Positions 1-6,167 of a DNA stretch of 6,964 nt are shown one piece after another (within the stretch, counting starts at the first letter, position 1; each line of letters begins with the position of its first letter). A program made the position numbers and the translations under genes. Source of the stretch: Jutongia huaianensis (lineage in GTDB: Bacteria > Bacillota > Clostridia > Lachnospirales > Lachnospiraceae). Where the stretch lies: NCBI RefSeq assembly GCF_014384985.1, contig NZ_JACRSX010000037.1, positions 1 through 6,964 on the forward strand, given 5' to 3'. The notes below the pieces were generated by a model, which saw nothing but the letters and a program-made list of their open reading frames with translations, was not told the DNA's origin and ran no database searches.

Positions 1-305
1 TTGCAATTTAAAAATTCTGCTTTTTCTAAATTTGTGTCTCTAAACAGAGTTCCCGTAAAATCAACATTTACAAATTTTGCATGTCTTAAATAACTATCAT
101 CTGAAATGATCGATTGAGTAAAACTGCAATTACGAACCGTACAATCTTTTAATCTCAATAATTTCAGATGACTTCTTGTTAAATGTATATTTGAAAAATT
201 CATATTCATTTTTCCAAAGTCATATATTTCAATCTTATCCAATTTTATTGTTTTGTTTTGACTCTTGGAAAGTTTCTTTAGTCTTTTTTTACTTATTTTT
301 TTCAT
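1..305 (-). CDS. Pentapeptide-repeat protein, N-terminal part (runs off the window)
   Basis: The minus strand is open from an ATG at 305-303 to the window edge, giving 101 complete codons. The first ~22 residues are very basic (MKKISKKRLKKLSKSQ...). From about residue 38 the sequence falls into five-residue units with a central Leu or Phe, for example CSFTQS, AKFVNVDFTGTLF and TNLEKAEFLNC, which fits A(D/N)LXX pentapeptide repeats forming a right-handed quadrilateral beta-helix. Such proteins have varied roles (DNA mimicry and gyrase protection, effectors, scaffolds); nothing here selects one. The start is the only ATG between an in-frame TGA near 340 and the repeats. Its ribosome site is weak (GAAAG about 12 nt upstream). 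It lies 35 bp after the 128-residue gene on the same strand, with no terminator seen between, so co-transcription is likely. The DNA is noticeably more AT-rich than the restriction block. Confidence 0.75.
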   Translation of the reverse strand, partial: MKKISKKRLKKLSKSQNKTIKLDKIEIYDFGKMNMNFSNIHLTRSHLKLLRLKDCTVRNCSFTQSIISDDSYLRHAKFVNVDFTGTLFRDTNLEKAEFLNC

Positions 306-340
306 ATTGTATTTACTATCTTTCTGATTTTTTCTTCATC

Positions 341-727
341 TCACCTATACATCGCAATCTCAATACTATCCATATACTGCCCCATCGACATATTAAACTT
401 CTGATAATCTGCCGTCTGGAACTCCTCCGTCATCCCCGCAACATTCACATCAACCGCCTGTAATTGATTATAAAATGTAATCATAATTGGGACTCCTATG
501 ATTTTAGACATTCCCCTGACCGTAAGATTGCTGACTTCTTTTAATCGGAGAAGTTCCATTTTATTGCCAATCTGTACCTGTTGACCATCCATTAATATCT
601 CTACATCAGCATAATAGTCATATACAAAATGAACCGCCTTGCAAAGCTTGTCCCATTCCACCGGATATGTTAGGTTCCACCTGGACATTAACCAGCCAGC
701 TTCTTCTTTCACACCTACCAATAACAT
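341..727 (-). CDS. Unrecognised 128-residue protein
   Basis: I do not recognise this family. The start is the ATG at 727-725, not the TTG 24 nt further upstream, because AAGGGAG (about 737-743) sits 9 nt before that ATG and falls inside the longer reading. The protein begins MLLVGVKEEAGW and is mixed alpha/beta. A Trp/Tyr-rich N-terminal half (RWNLTYPVEWDKL, VHFVYDYYADVEI) is followed by a Val/Ile-rich segment (LTVRGMSKIIGVPIMITF) and an acidic, Met-rich C-terminus (GQYMDSIEIAMYR). There is no signal peptide, membrane helix or cysteine cluster, so it should be cytosolic. It has its own promoter at 785-813 and is followed 35 bp later by the pentapeptide-repeat gene, so the two may form a small operon. 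The clear ribosome site, length and lack of an overlapping competitor support a real gene; the function is unknown. Confidence 0.75.
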   Translation of the reverse strand: MLLVGVKEEAGWLMSRWNLTYPVEWDKLCKAVHFVYDYYADVEILMDGQQVQIGNKMELLRLKEVSNLTVRGMSKIIGVPIMITFYNQLQAVDVNVAGMTEEFQTADYQKFNMSMGQYMDSIEIAMYR

Positions 728-784
728 ATTATTGTTCTCCCTTCGTATCAATAATTTTTATCCAGATATTATATAAGCAAATCA

Positions 785-813
785 ATTATAGCACACGTTC
801 AATATTTTTGAAA
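785..813 (-). promoter_or_regulatory. Extended -10 promoter for the 128-residue gene
   Basis: On the minus strand a perfect TATAAT lies at 790-785, preceded directly by TGC (793-791), the TGn extended -10 element. A poor -35-like TTTCAA lies 17 nt further upstream at 813-808. The start codon would be about 50 nt downstream of the expected transcription start. A second TATAAT-like sequence near 768-773 has no matching -35. Confidence 0.5.
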
Positions 814-864
814 TAGTATTTATGTGCTTTTTATGATTTGAAGTCATTTTTGTTATTAGATGAT

Positions 865-899
865 ATCCGATTTCAAAATTATCCTTTTGGATACCGGAT
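865..899. terminator. Weak hairpin after the restriction endonuclease gene
   Basis: The stem TATCC/GGATA with an AAAA or TTTT loop (880-893) is nested in an outer pair ATCCG/CGGAT (865-869 with 895-899). It lies just past the endonuclease stop codon. In the minus direction only a short ATTTT follows the inner hairpin. In the plus direction a T-rich tract overlaps the end of the endonuclease gene, but no plus-strand gene lies upstream. It could slow or end endonuclease transcription; the evidence is thin. Confidence 0.3.
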
Positions 900-900
900 T

Positions 901-1515
901 TTATTTTTTCTCCTGCAAATGACGTTTAAACTCCAAAGGATCATACCAGTAGCATCCCACACAGGCATCCTCCTCATTATGATGATATGGTCCTCCTTGA
1001 TAAAACGACATAGGATACCCTAACTTTGTGGCATCAAACCGCTTTCCTGATGCCCTGCATTCTTTGCAAAATTGTCGTTTTGCATCGTTTGCTGCTTTAC
1101 TTAACGGTTGAAAATCAGACAATCTCTGATCAATGTTCTGCATAACCCGTTTTTCGTTTTTCATTCCATTTTTGTGATCAACTTCCGGATTAGAAGTTCC
1201 AAGAACAACACATCTCTTTGACTTAATGATACATTTTATTTCCGGATCAATATATGCTGTACGCGCACTGTCTATCGCAAAGCCAACTGTTCTGAGTGCA
1301 TCAACCCTGTTGCCTGGAGTTCTGCTTCTGTCACGTTCTACCTGATACTTTTTACCAAAGGGTCCATCGTCACGGGACCACCCCGCCCCGTTAAAGAGTT
1401 GGAGTTCTGCGTATCTTCCGACAAATTCTTTTACACTCACCCATCTGCTGCAGCCATTTTCATCAATTCCCGCTAATTCTTCAAACAGTTCTACTTTTGT
1501 TTTCTTCCTAGGCAT
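901..1515 (-). CDS. Type II restriction endonuclease, NlaIII/IceA1 (HNH) family, predicted CATG specificity
   Basis: This 204-residue protein closely matches what I know of R.NlaIII and Helicobacter IceA1, HNH (beta-beta-alpha-metal) endonucleases that cut double-stranded DNA at CATG. The N-terminal part carries the family segment SRWVSVKEFVGRYAEL (23-38). The nuclease core has VDHKNG (112-117; H114 would activate water), then FQPLSKAANDAKRQFC (135-150; N143 is the expected HNH asparagine). C150, C153, C185 and C188 form two CxxC pairs that should bind a structural zinc. The sequence appears full length with all catalytic residues, so the enzyme should be active. The start is well defined: GGGGGAG lies 5 nt before the ATG. 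It is transcribed divergently from the cognate-type methyltransferase across a 257-bp gap. Family assignment is confident; CATG is inferred from homology. Confidence 0.93.
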   Translation of the reverse strand: MPRKKTKVELFEELAGIDENGCSRWVSVKEFVGRYAELQLFNGAGWSRDDGPFGKKYQVERDRSRTPGNRVDALRTVGFAIDSARTAYIDPEIKCIIKSKRCVVLGTSNPEVDHKNGMKNEKRVMQNIDQRLSDFQPLSKAANDAKRQFCKECRASGKRFDATKLGYPMSFYQGGPYHHNEEDACVGCYWYDPLEFKRHLQEKK

Positions 1516-1772
1516 TTTTCTCCCCCCTGTAAATTCTTCCGATTTACCAGAAACTTCATTTTATATAAGATGAAATCATTTTACCATATCCTTCTGCATT
1601 TTTCCACAAAATATCTTTTCTGCAATCCCTTTTCCTGTCATTATATTTTTCCTTTTTTCTTCCTGTACCAAATCTATCCTCCCCTCCCCCTTTGATTGCT
1701 TTTTCCCTCGAAATATGGTACTCTTTTTCATTGTATAGATGTATAACATACGACTTAGAAATGAGGATTAAA
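1516..1772. promoter_or_regulatory. Divergent regulatory region between endonuclease and methyltransferase genes
   Basis: This gap must contain both start sites of the restriction-modification pair. On the minus strand, TATAAT at 1645-1640 and TATAAA near 1565-1560 could be -10 elements for the endonuclease, but neither has a good -35. On the plus strand, TTGATT near 1693 with TATGGT 16 nt later is a modest candidate for the methyltransferase. About 1605-1725 is strongly pyrimidine-biased on the plus strand (runs such as CCCCTCCCCC), so transcripts in the minus direction would have a purine-rich leader. I see no gene for a controller (C) protein and no obvious operator repeat, so regulation is unexplained. 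Confidence 0.35.
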
Positions 1773-2768
1773 ATGAATTATATTGGCTCGAAATACTCTC
1801 TAATGGACTTTCTGGAAACGACCATTGAAGAGGTGACCGGCTACAAAAACGGTGATTATGTCTTTGCAGATTTGTTCGCAGGCACAGGTGTCGTCGGCCA
1901 GACCTACAAGTCAAAGGGCTGTACTGTGATTGCAAATGACATTCAATATTACAGCTATGTATTAAATAAACACTATATCGAGAATGTACCAGAGTTAGAT
2001 ACCAAGTGGCTGGATACATTAAACTCTCTTCCCCCTATGGAGGGCTTTATTTACCTGAATTATTGTGAGGGTTCCGGTTCGGGACGAAATTATTTTACAA
2101 ATGAAAACGGCATGAAATGCGATGCGATCCGGACAGAGCTGGAGCGGCTTCATACAGCCGGCAAAATGGATGACCATACTTATTTTTATTATCTGGCAAG
2201 CCTGGTAAATTCCATTGATAAATATGCAAATACCGCATCGGTTTATGGTGCTTTTCTGAAGCATATCAAAAAATCTGCCCAGAAGAAATTTCAGCTGGAG
2301 CTTCTTCCGGTCATTGATGGACCGGTGGGGACTGTTTATAATGAGGATATCAACACATTGATCCAGACCATTCGTGGAGATGTATTATATCTGGACCCGC
2401 CTTACAATGCGAGACAATATTGTTCCAATTATCATGTTCTGGAGACAATTGCCCGATATGATCATCCGGAGCTTCGTGGCGTAACAGGGTTGCGTAGCTC
2501 CACCGAACAGAAGAGCAAATACTGTTCCAAACGCACCGTAGCAGAAACCTTTGATGACCTGATCCGGCATGCGGATTTTAAATATATTTTCTTAAGTTAC
2601 AACAATGAAGGATTGATGTCTCTGGAAACGATCTGCGAAATTATGTCCCGTTACGGTAAATATCAGACCTTTACAACGGACTACCGGAGATTCAAGGCAG
2701 ACAAAGACGAAAACCGCAACATCAAGGCAAATTCCACGAAGGAATATCTGCACTGTCTGATCAAATAA
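1773..2768 (+). CDS. Adenine-N6 DNA methyltransferase, M.NlaIII/M.HpyAI type (D12 class), predicted CATG
   Basis: This 331-residue enzyme should transfer a methyl group from S-adenosylmethionine to adenine N6, protecting the host from the divergent endonuclease. It begins with MNYIGSK (motif X of D12-class enzymes), followed by DLFAGTGVVG (33-42, motif I, SAM binding), ANDI (54-57, motif II) and LDPPYN (207-212, catalytic motif IV). The X-I-IV order is the alpha class. The section between motifs I and IV includes SGSGRNYF (101-108) and NSIDKYANTASVYGAFLKH (146-164), resembling M.NlaIII and the Helicobacter CATG enzyme. The start is the ATG at 1773, with GAGG six nt upstream; the 27 codons before it lack the family sequence. 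No lesion is visible. It is followed 55 bp later by a second methyltransferase gene, probably in one transcript. Confidence 0.93.
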   Translation: MNYIGSKYSLMDFLETTIEEVTGYKNGDYVFADLFAGTGVVGQTYKSKGCTVIANDIQYYSYVLNKHYIENVPELDTKWLDTLNSLPPMEGFIYLNYCEGSGSGRNYFTNENGMKCDAIRTELERLHTAGKMDDHTYFYYLASLVNSIDKYANTASVYGAFLKHIKKSAQKKFQLELLPVIDGPVGTVYNEDINTLIQTIRGDVLYLDPPYNARQYCSNYHVLETIARYDHPELRGVTGLRSSTEQKSKYCSKRTVAETFDDLIRHADFKYIFLSYNNEGLMSLETICEIMSRYGKYQTFTTDYRRFKADKDENRNIKANSTKEYLHCLIK

Positions 2769-2823
2769 TACAATTACAGAAAATAACGTTTTCCATCAGG
2801 GAATCATCAAAAGGGCAAGTAAA

Positions 2824-3612
2824 ATGGCAAAATATAATGATTTAGATCCAAAAAAATGGAAAGAATACAGCGATATCAATACGGATTCCTTATGGCTGAT
2901 CGAGAAGCGGGACAATTCCGGTGCACATTCCGGAGATTATCATGGGAATTTCGTGCCACAGATTCCCCATCAGCTTTTTACCCGGTATACCAAAAAGGGG
3001 GACTGGATCCTCGACCCTTTTATGGGGAGTGGTACTTCCCTGATCGAGGCACAGCGTCTGGGACGAAATTCTATCGGTATTGATCTGCAGCCGGACGTGG
3101 TCCAGGAGGCCGAAGAACGGATCCGGACGGAGCAGCGTAAGAACTGCATTGTCAGGACCGTAACCGGAGACAGCCGCACAGTGAACATCGAGGAGGTGAT
3201 GTCATCCGTCGGCATTGACAAGCTGCAATTTGTTATGATGCATCCGCCGTACTGGGATATCATTAAATTTTCCGACAATGAAAAGGATCTGTCAAACACC
3301 TCCACGCTGGATGAATTTCTGGAATCCTTCGGACAAGTGATTGACAATTCCACAAAATATCTGGAAAAGAACCGTTACTGCGCCTGTGTGATCGGTGATA
3401 AATATGCCAACAGCCAGGTGATCCCTTTGGGATTTTACTGTATGAACCAATTTATGGAACGAGGCTTTTTATTAAAAGCAATTCTGGTGAAAAACTTTGG
3501 AGAAACGAAGGGAAAAGCAAATCAACAGGGCATCTGGCGATACCGTGCCATCACAAATGACTTTTATATCTTTAAACATGAATATATTTTTGTATTTAAA
3601 AAGGTGAAGTAA
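2824..3612 (+). CDS. Second site-specific DNA methyltransferase (amino-group type, HPPY motif)
   Basis: This 262-residue SAM-dependent methyltransferase is unrelated to its upstream neighbour. Visible motifs in order are IPHQLFTRYT (47-56, motif X-like), ILDPFMGSGTS (62-72, motif I), SIGIDL (83-88, motif II), MMHPPYWDI (138-146, motif IV) and VIGDKY (179-184). The FxGxG plus (D/N/S)PPY pairing marks an amino methyltransferase (N6-adenine or N4-cytosine). Here the first motif IV residue is His, so the target base cannot be assigned. Motif I comes before IV, and little sequence is left for a target-recognition domain. The C-terminal half (GFYCMNQFMERGFLLKAILVKNF, then KHEYIFVFKK) is typical of small solitary methyltransferases I have seen annotated in Clostridia. 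AAGGG lies about 10 nt before the ATG. The bidirectional terminator hairpin overlaps its stop codon. It may be an accessory protector, an orphan, or partner of the convergent putative nuclease. Confidence 0.85.
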   Translation: MAKYNDLDPKKWKEYSDINTDSLWLIEKRDNSGAHSGDYHGNFVPQIPHQLFTRYTKKGDWILDPFMGSGTSLIEAQRLGRNSIGIDLQPDVVQEAEERIRTEQRKNCIVRTVTGDSRTVNIEEVMSSVGIDKLQFVMMHPPYWDIIKFSDNEKDLSNTSTLDEFLESFGQVIDNSTKYLEKNRYCACVIGDKYANSQVIPLGFYCMNQFMERGFLLKAILVKNFGETKGKANQQGIWRYRAITNDFYIFKHEYIFVFKKVK

Positions 3613-3628
3613 TCCGCTTCACCTTTTT
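3598..3628. terminator. Bidirectional intrinsic terminator between convergent operons
   Basis: A 12-bp perfect stem, AAAAAGGTGAAG (3598-3609) with CTTCACCTTTTT (3617-3628), encloses a 7-nt loop. Its A and T ends give a U-run in either direction, so it can end both the methyltransferase operon (+) and the putative nuclease operon (-). The stop codon of the second methyltransferase lies at the edge of the loop, and the nuclease stop codon is 4 bp beyond the other side. Confidence 0.9.
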
Positions 3629-3631
3629 CTT

Positions 3632-4333
3632 TTAATGCAAATATATGATATCACTTTTCAGCCGGTATGTTTTTCCCTGATCCGTAATCGTAATTTCGTG
3701 CAATCCATCTTCTTTCACCTGCTCCATAAACGCCGAGATCTGCTCTCTCATCAGGGAAAAATTGCTCTTCATCGCAAGCTTCTCCTCCCCGTCAGCCCCA
3801 TCACATACTACATACAGACGATTTAACAGCTGCTTCCTGCTCTGCTGGGATTGACTGGCGTAATACCAGCGAATCATTGCATCCTTCCCCTCTCTGGTAG
3901 ACAGATCGTACGGCCTGGAATATAACTTTGCCGGATACACGGTCAGTTTCACATCAAAGGGAACATGGTTAATATAAATGTCCACATCATGGTTATATAC
4001 ATTTGTTTCATGAATTGCACCATACTCACAAAAAATATATTCACACTGTACCGATGTTTTAAAATTGTACCAGCGGTGAAGTGCATAATTCTTATCAACA
4101 CCTGTTTTTTCAATTTGCCGCAGACATTCTTCCAACGACTGGGTCCTATAAATAAAGCCGGTCTGCTGATCCTTCCTGTTATTTTGCATTTTCCACTTGG
4201 AAGAAATCAGAGTCAACGTTTTATGTAGATCTTCCTCTAATTCTATCTGTCCCCGCAAACGTATATTTTTCTCCAAATATATCTTCCTTTCTTTTGGTTC
4301 TATTTCTTCATTGATATAATGTATCCGGTACAT
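3632..4333 (-). CDS. Putative PD-(D/E)XK-like nuclease, family not named
   Basis: This 233-residue cytosolic protein has no family name that I can give with confidence. The centre has the look of a restriction-endonuclease fold: a helix with acidic residues (QCEYIFCEYG, E98/E103), then HDVDIYI (115-121), then VPFDVKLT (124-131). D118 followed nine residues later by DVK (127-129) fits the D-X(n)-(D/E)XK signature, with K129 as the catalytic lysine. A basic, glutamine-rich segment (ASQSQQSRKQLLNR, 159-172) and a strand RLYVVCDG (172-179) follow. It starts 6 bp after the previous gene with no good ribosome site of its own, so translation probably depends on that gene (coupling). It ends at the shared terminator, facing the second methyltransferase. 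A nuclease role is inference from the motif; a structural, non-catalytic member of the fold is possible. Confidence 0.7.
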   Translation of the reverse strand: MYRIHYINEEIEPKERKIYLEKNIRLRGQIELEEDLHKTLTLISSKWKMQNNRKDQQTGFIYRTQSLEECLRQIEKTGVDKNYALHRWYNFKTSVQCEYIFCEYGAIHETNVYNHDVDIYINHVPFDVKLTVYPAKLYSRPYDLSTREGKDAMIRWYYASQSQQSRKQLLNRLYVVCDGADGEEKLAMKSNFSLMREQISAFMEQVKEDGLHEITITDQGKTYRLKSDIIYLH

Positions 4334-4339
4334 CCGTGA

Positions 4340-5014
4340 TCATCCGGCTTCCCCCGGAATGTCCCGAAGCAGCCACTCTAATTCCTGCACAGGCAACCGC
4401 TGAATCTGCAGCTCCTCTTCTTTTTCACTCTCTGCAATCGGTATCCAGACAAAGCATTTAATGGTATCTTCCAGAAAAGCATCTGCTGTAGTATATTTAT
4501 TGCGCATGGTTTCACAGTCAAAATTCGGGGTAAGGTTTACTTCACAGATAGCATTTCCGTAAAATTCAGCCGTATCGCAATAATATCCCGTTCCATCCGG
4601 GAATTCTTTTTTGCGGTAAATTCCTTTAATATCATATTTTGTCACCAGCAGATATTTTCCGTTATATTTTATTTTACGGATCACATACTTCAGATCTGCT
4701 ATATGAAAATCCGTCGTACACCAATACACATTGGACAATGTGATATCAAGCTCCTTTTCCTCAAAGCTCTTTTCCTCCAGGATCTCAGCATGTTCATCCT
4801 GCTGCACGATATTTAATTTCTCTGAATCACTGTAATAATCCGTCACAATCTCTCCCGCTTTGGATCGATAATAACGTTTTAACCGTTCTTTCATATTCTT
4901 CTCGGCATAAGGCACCCACTTCTCTTCAAACTCCTCAAGACTGTCCACATAATAGGACACCGTACCATCTGCGATCGGATTACTGCAATCATCATATAAT
5001 GTTATCTGGTACAT
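4340..5014 (-). CDS. Unrecognised 224-residue protein in operon with the putative nuclease
   Basis: I do not recognise a named domain. The start is taken at the second of two adjacent ATGs (5014), because AAAGGAG (5021-5027) is 6 nt from it and only 3 nt from the first. The protein starts MYQITLYDDCSNPIADG and has a charged helical stretch around 25-65 (LEEFEEKW, MKERLKRYYRSKAGEIVTDYY). After that come alternating beta-strands rich in aromatic residues (LSNVYWCTTDFHIADLKYVIRKIKY, KYLLVTKYDIKGIY) and an acidic C-terminus. It has no signal peptide or membrane segment. Its start lies 13 bp past the reconstructed stop of the broken HD-GYP gene, and the next gene follows after 6 bp, so all three share a transcript. 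Tight linkage suggests that it works with the putative nuclease, perhaps as a partner or specificity factor, but the sequence alone does not show how. Confidence 0.75.
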   Translation of the reverse strand: MYQITLYDDCSNPIADGTVSYYVDSLEEFEEKWVPYAEKNMKERLKRYYRSKAGEIVTDYYSDSEKLNIVQQDEHAEILEEKSFEEKELDITLSNVYWCTTDFHIADLKYVIRKIKYNGKYLLVTKYDIKGIYRKKEFPDGTGYYCDTAEFYGNAICEVNLTPNFDCETMRNKYTTADAFLEDTIKCFVWIPIAESEKEEELQIQRLPVQELEWLLRDIPGEAG

Positions 5015-5026
5015 CATTTTCTCCTT

Positions 5027-5897
5027 TTATCCTCGTAACATTTTCTTCACTTCTTCTCTGGCATTCAAAAAATCTCTGTCAATTCCGGATCAAAATCACT
5101 GCCGGAGCCTTTTGCAATAATATTAAAACACTCCTCTACCGGCATTGCATCCCAATAACATCTTTTCTGGGAAATGGCATCATAAACATCTGCAATCGCC
5201 ATCACTCTGGCATGAAGTGGAATCTCTTCTCCCGCCAGTCCATCCGGATAACCTTTTCCGTTGTATTTCTCATGATGATATCTCGCCACTTCATATGCAA
5301 TCTGCTGAAATTCGGGATTATCCAGATTATTAAATGTATTTTGTATAATTTCACCGCCCCGTGCCGCATGTTCCTTCATTATCGTATATTCCCCGTCCGT
5401 GAGTTTTCCCGGCTTTTGTAATATATGATCCGGTGTGCAATCTTTCCGATATCGTGAAGCGGTGCTGCATTGCTGACATTGATCAGATAATCGCGATTCA
5501 CAATATCCCGATACCGCTTATCTCTTCTCATTTTATGAAGCATCAGATTAACATAGGCCCTTGTCCTTTTAATATGACCACCTGTATTATTATCACTGTT
5601 TTCCACCAGAGTCGCAAAACCTTCGATCATCCGCTCATTATGGAGTGTCAGCTTACGGATGGTCGGATTTTCAAAATCTACATAAATCCCCAAAACAAGA
5701 ATTGCCGGGACAATATCCTGATGATTTACCGTCCATGACGTTACTCCGTCAAAAATCACGGCCCAGGGAGCTGTAACCATCAGCCCATCAAAATAACGAT
5801 TACAGACAAGTTTTTCTCCTAATGTTGCCTTCACATATGTCACAACGATATAAAGAATGACTAAAAGGCATCCGATTTGCAATTTTATGTAAAACAT
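5027..5897 (-). pseudogene. HD-GYP domain protein, broken by two frameshifts and a likely internal deletion
   Basis: HD-GYP proteins hydrolyse cyclic dinucleotides, usually c-di-GMP. This gene starts at the ATG at 5897 (GAGGGA 7 nt upstream) with one membrane helix (GCLLVILYIVVTYV). The next residues run VNHQDIVPA straight into ILVLGIYVDFENP; relatives I know have several more membrane helices there, so an in-frame deletion is likely. Then come FATLVENSDNNTGGHIKRT and PLHDIGKI (HD pair). At 5434-5435 one base is missing: the frame turns into HRIIYYKSR and stops, while the next frame continues correctly with PDHILQKPGKLTDGEYTI and MKEH. HHEKYNGKGYPDGL (HHE/GYP) and IADVYDAI follow. At an A6 tract (5067-5072) another base is missing; restoring it gives LNAREEVKKMLRG and a stop at 5027. 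Sequencing error could explain the homopolymer change but not all three. The N-terminal ORF (5379-5897) might be made as a fragment. Confidence 0.85.
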
Positions 5898-5939
5898 ATT
5901 CATTCCCTCTGTTTTGTACGATATAAGCATTCCACTTAT

Positions 5940-5968
5940 ATTTTAGTATGAACATATATGGGTGTCAA
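5940..5968 (-). promoter_or_regulatory. Strong sigma-A promoter for the HD-GYP/unknown/nuclease operon
   Basis: On the minus strand a perfect TTGACA (5968-5963) is followed by a 17-nt spacer and TAAAAT (5945-5940). The transcription start would be near 5933, leaving a leader of about 36 nt to the HD-GYP start codon. No other strong promoter was noticed before the two downstream genes. Confidence 0.8.
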
Positions 5969-6007
5969 TCAAATCCGGGTATTTCACATGTTTTGTACAT
6001 TTATAAT

Positions 6008-6033
6008 AAAAAAAGAGACAATTCCTTTGTCTC
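6008..6033 (-). terminator. Intrinsic terminator of the candidate non-coding RNA
   Basis: In the minus direction GAGACAA and TTGTCTC form a 7-bp stem with a 5-nt AGGAA loop (6033-6015), followed directly by seven T residues (6014-6008). The plus direction lacks a T-run, so this acts on minus-strand transcripts coming from the structured RNA and possibly the toxin gene upstream. Confidence 0.8.
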
Positions 6034-6161
6034 CAAAAATATAACACACATTAATAATAAGAGGTTATTTGGCAGGCGTCGCGGCTCCTGCATCTCTTTT
6101 AACCCATAGGGTGCGTGGTTGCAACGTATTTTACCACCTCAAATAACCTCTTTACTACTAT
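6008..6161 (-). ncRNA. Candidate structured non-coding RNA, about 155 nt, unknown class
   Basis: A complete transcription unit without a credible reading frame lies between the toxin gene and the HD-GYP promoter. The transcript should start near 6161 and end in the T-run at 6008. A perfect 13-bp stem, AAGAGGTTATTTG (6152-6140) with CAAATAACCTCTT (6071-6059), closes a domain with three hairpins. These are GTGGT/ACCAC (about 6137-6115), ACCC/GGGT (about 6112-6101) and GCAGG/CCTGC (about 6091-6072). Together they would form a four-way junction. The GC-rich hairpin core contrasts with the AT-rich surroundings, which is typical of conserved structured RNA. I compared it from memory with SRP, 6S, tmRNA, c-di-GMP, SAM, cobalamin and small ribozyme signatures and found no convincing match. 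It could be a trans-acting RNA, a toxin regulator, or an attenuator for the HD-GYP operon. Confidence 0.6.
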
Positions 6162-6167
6162 ATACTG

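Noticed and set aside
1576..1641. A 21-residue minus-strand reading frame (MTGKGIAEKIFCGKMQKDMVK) with AAGGA upstream, ahead of the endonuclease gene, as a leader peptide or controller remnant
   Set aside because: Its ATG overlaps a perfect TATAAT (1645-1640), so it would not be transcribed if that is a promoter. It has no recognisable domain, is far too short for a controller protein, and a purine-rich strand gives ribosome-like sites by chance.
2970..3353. Minus-strand open frame inside the second methyltransferase
   Set aside because: It is a Ser/Arg-rich shadow frame opposite well-conserved methyltransferase motifs, with no start signal.
4999..5738. Plus-strand open frames antisense to the HD-GYP gene
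   Set aside because: They lack ribosome sites and recognisable motifs and lie opposite a gene with clear HD-GYP signatures, so they are shadows.
6001..6060. Plus-strand TATAAT at 6002-6007 as a promoter for a transcript through the palindromic RNA region
   Set aside because: There is no acceptable -35 at 16-18 nt. The transcript would begin inside the terminator hairpin, while the minus strand has a much better promoter and a proper terminator.
6059..6152. The 13-bp inverted repeat as ends of a small transposable element
   Set aside because: There is no target-site duplication around it. The interior folds into further hairpins, and it sits between a matched promoter and terminator, so an RNA stem explains it better.
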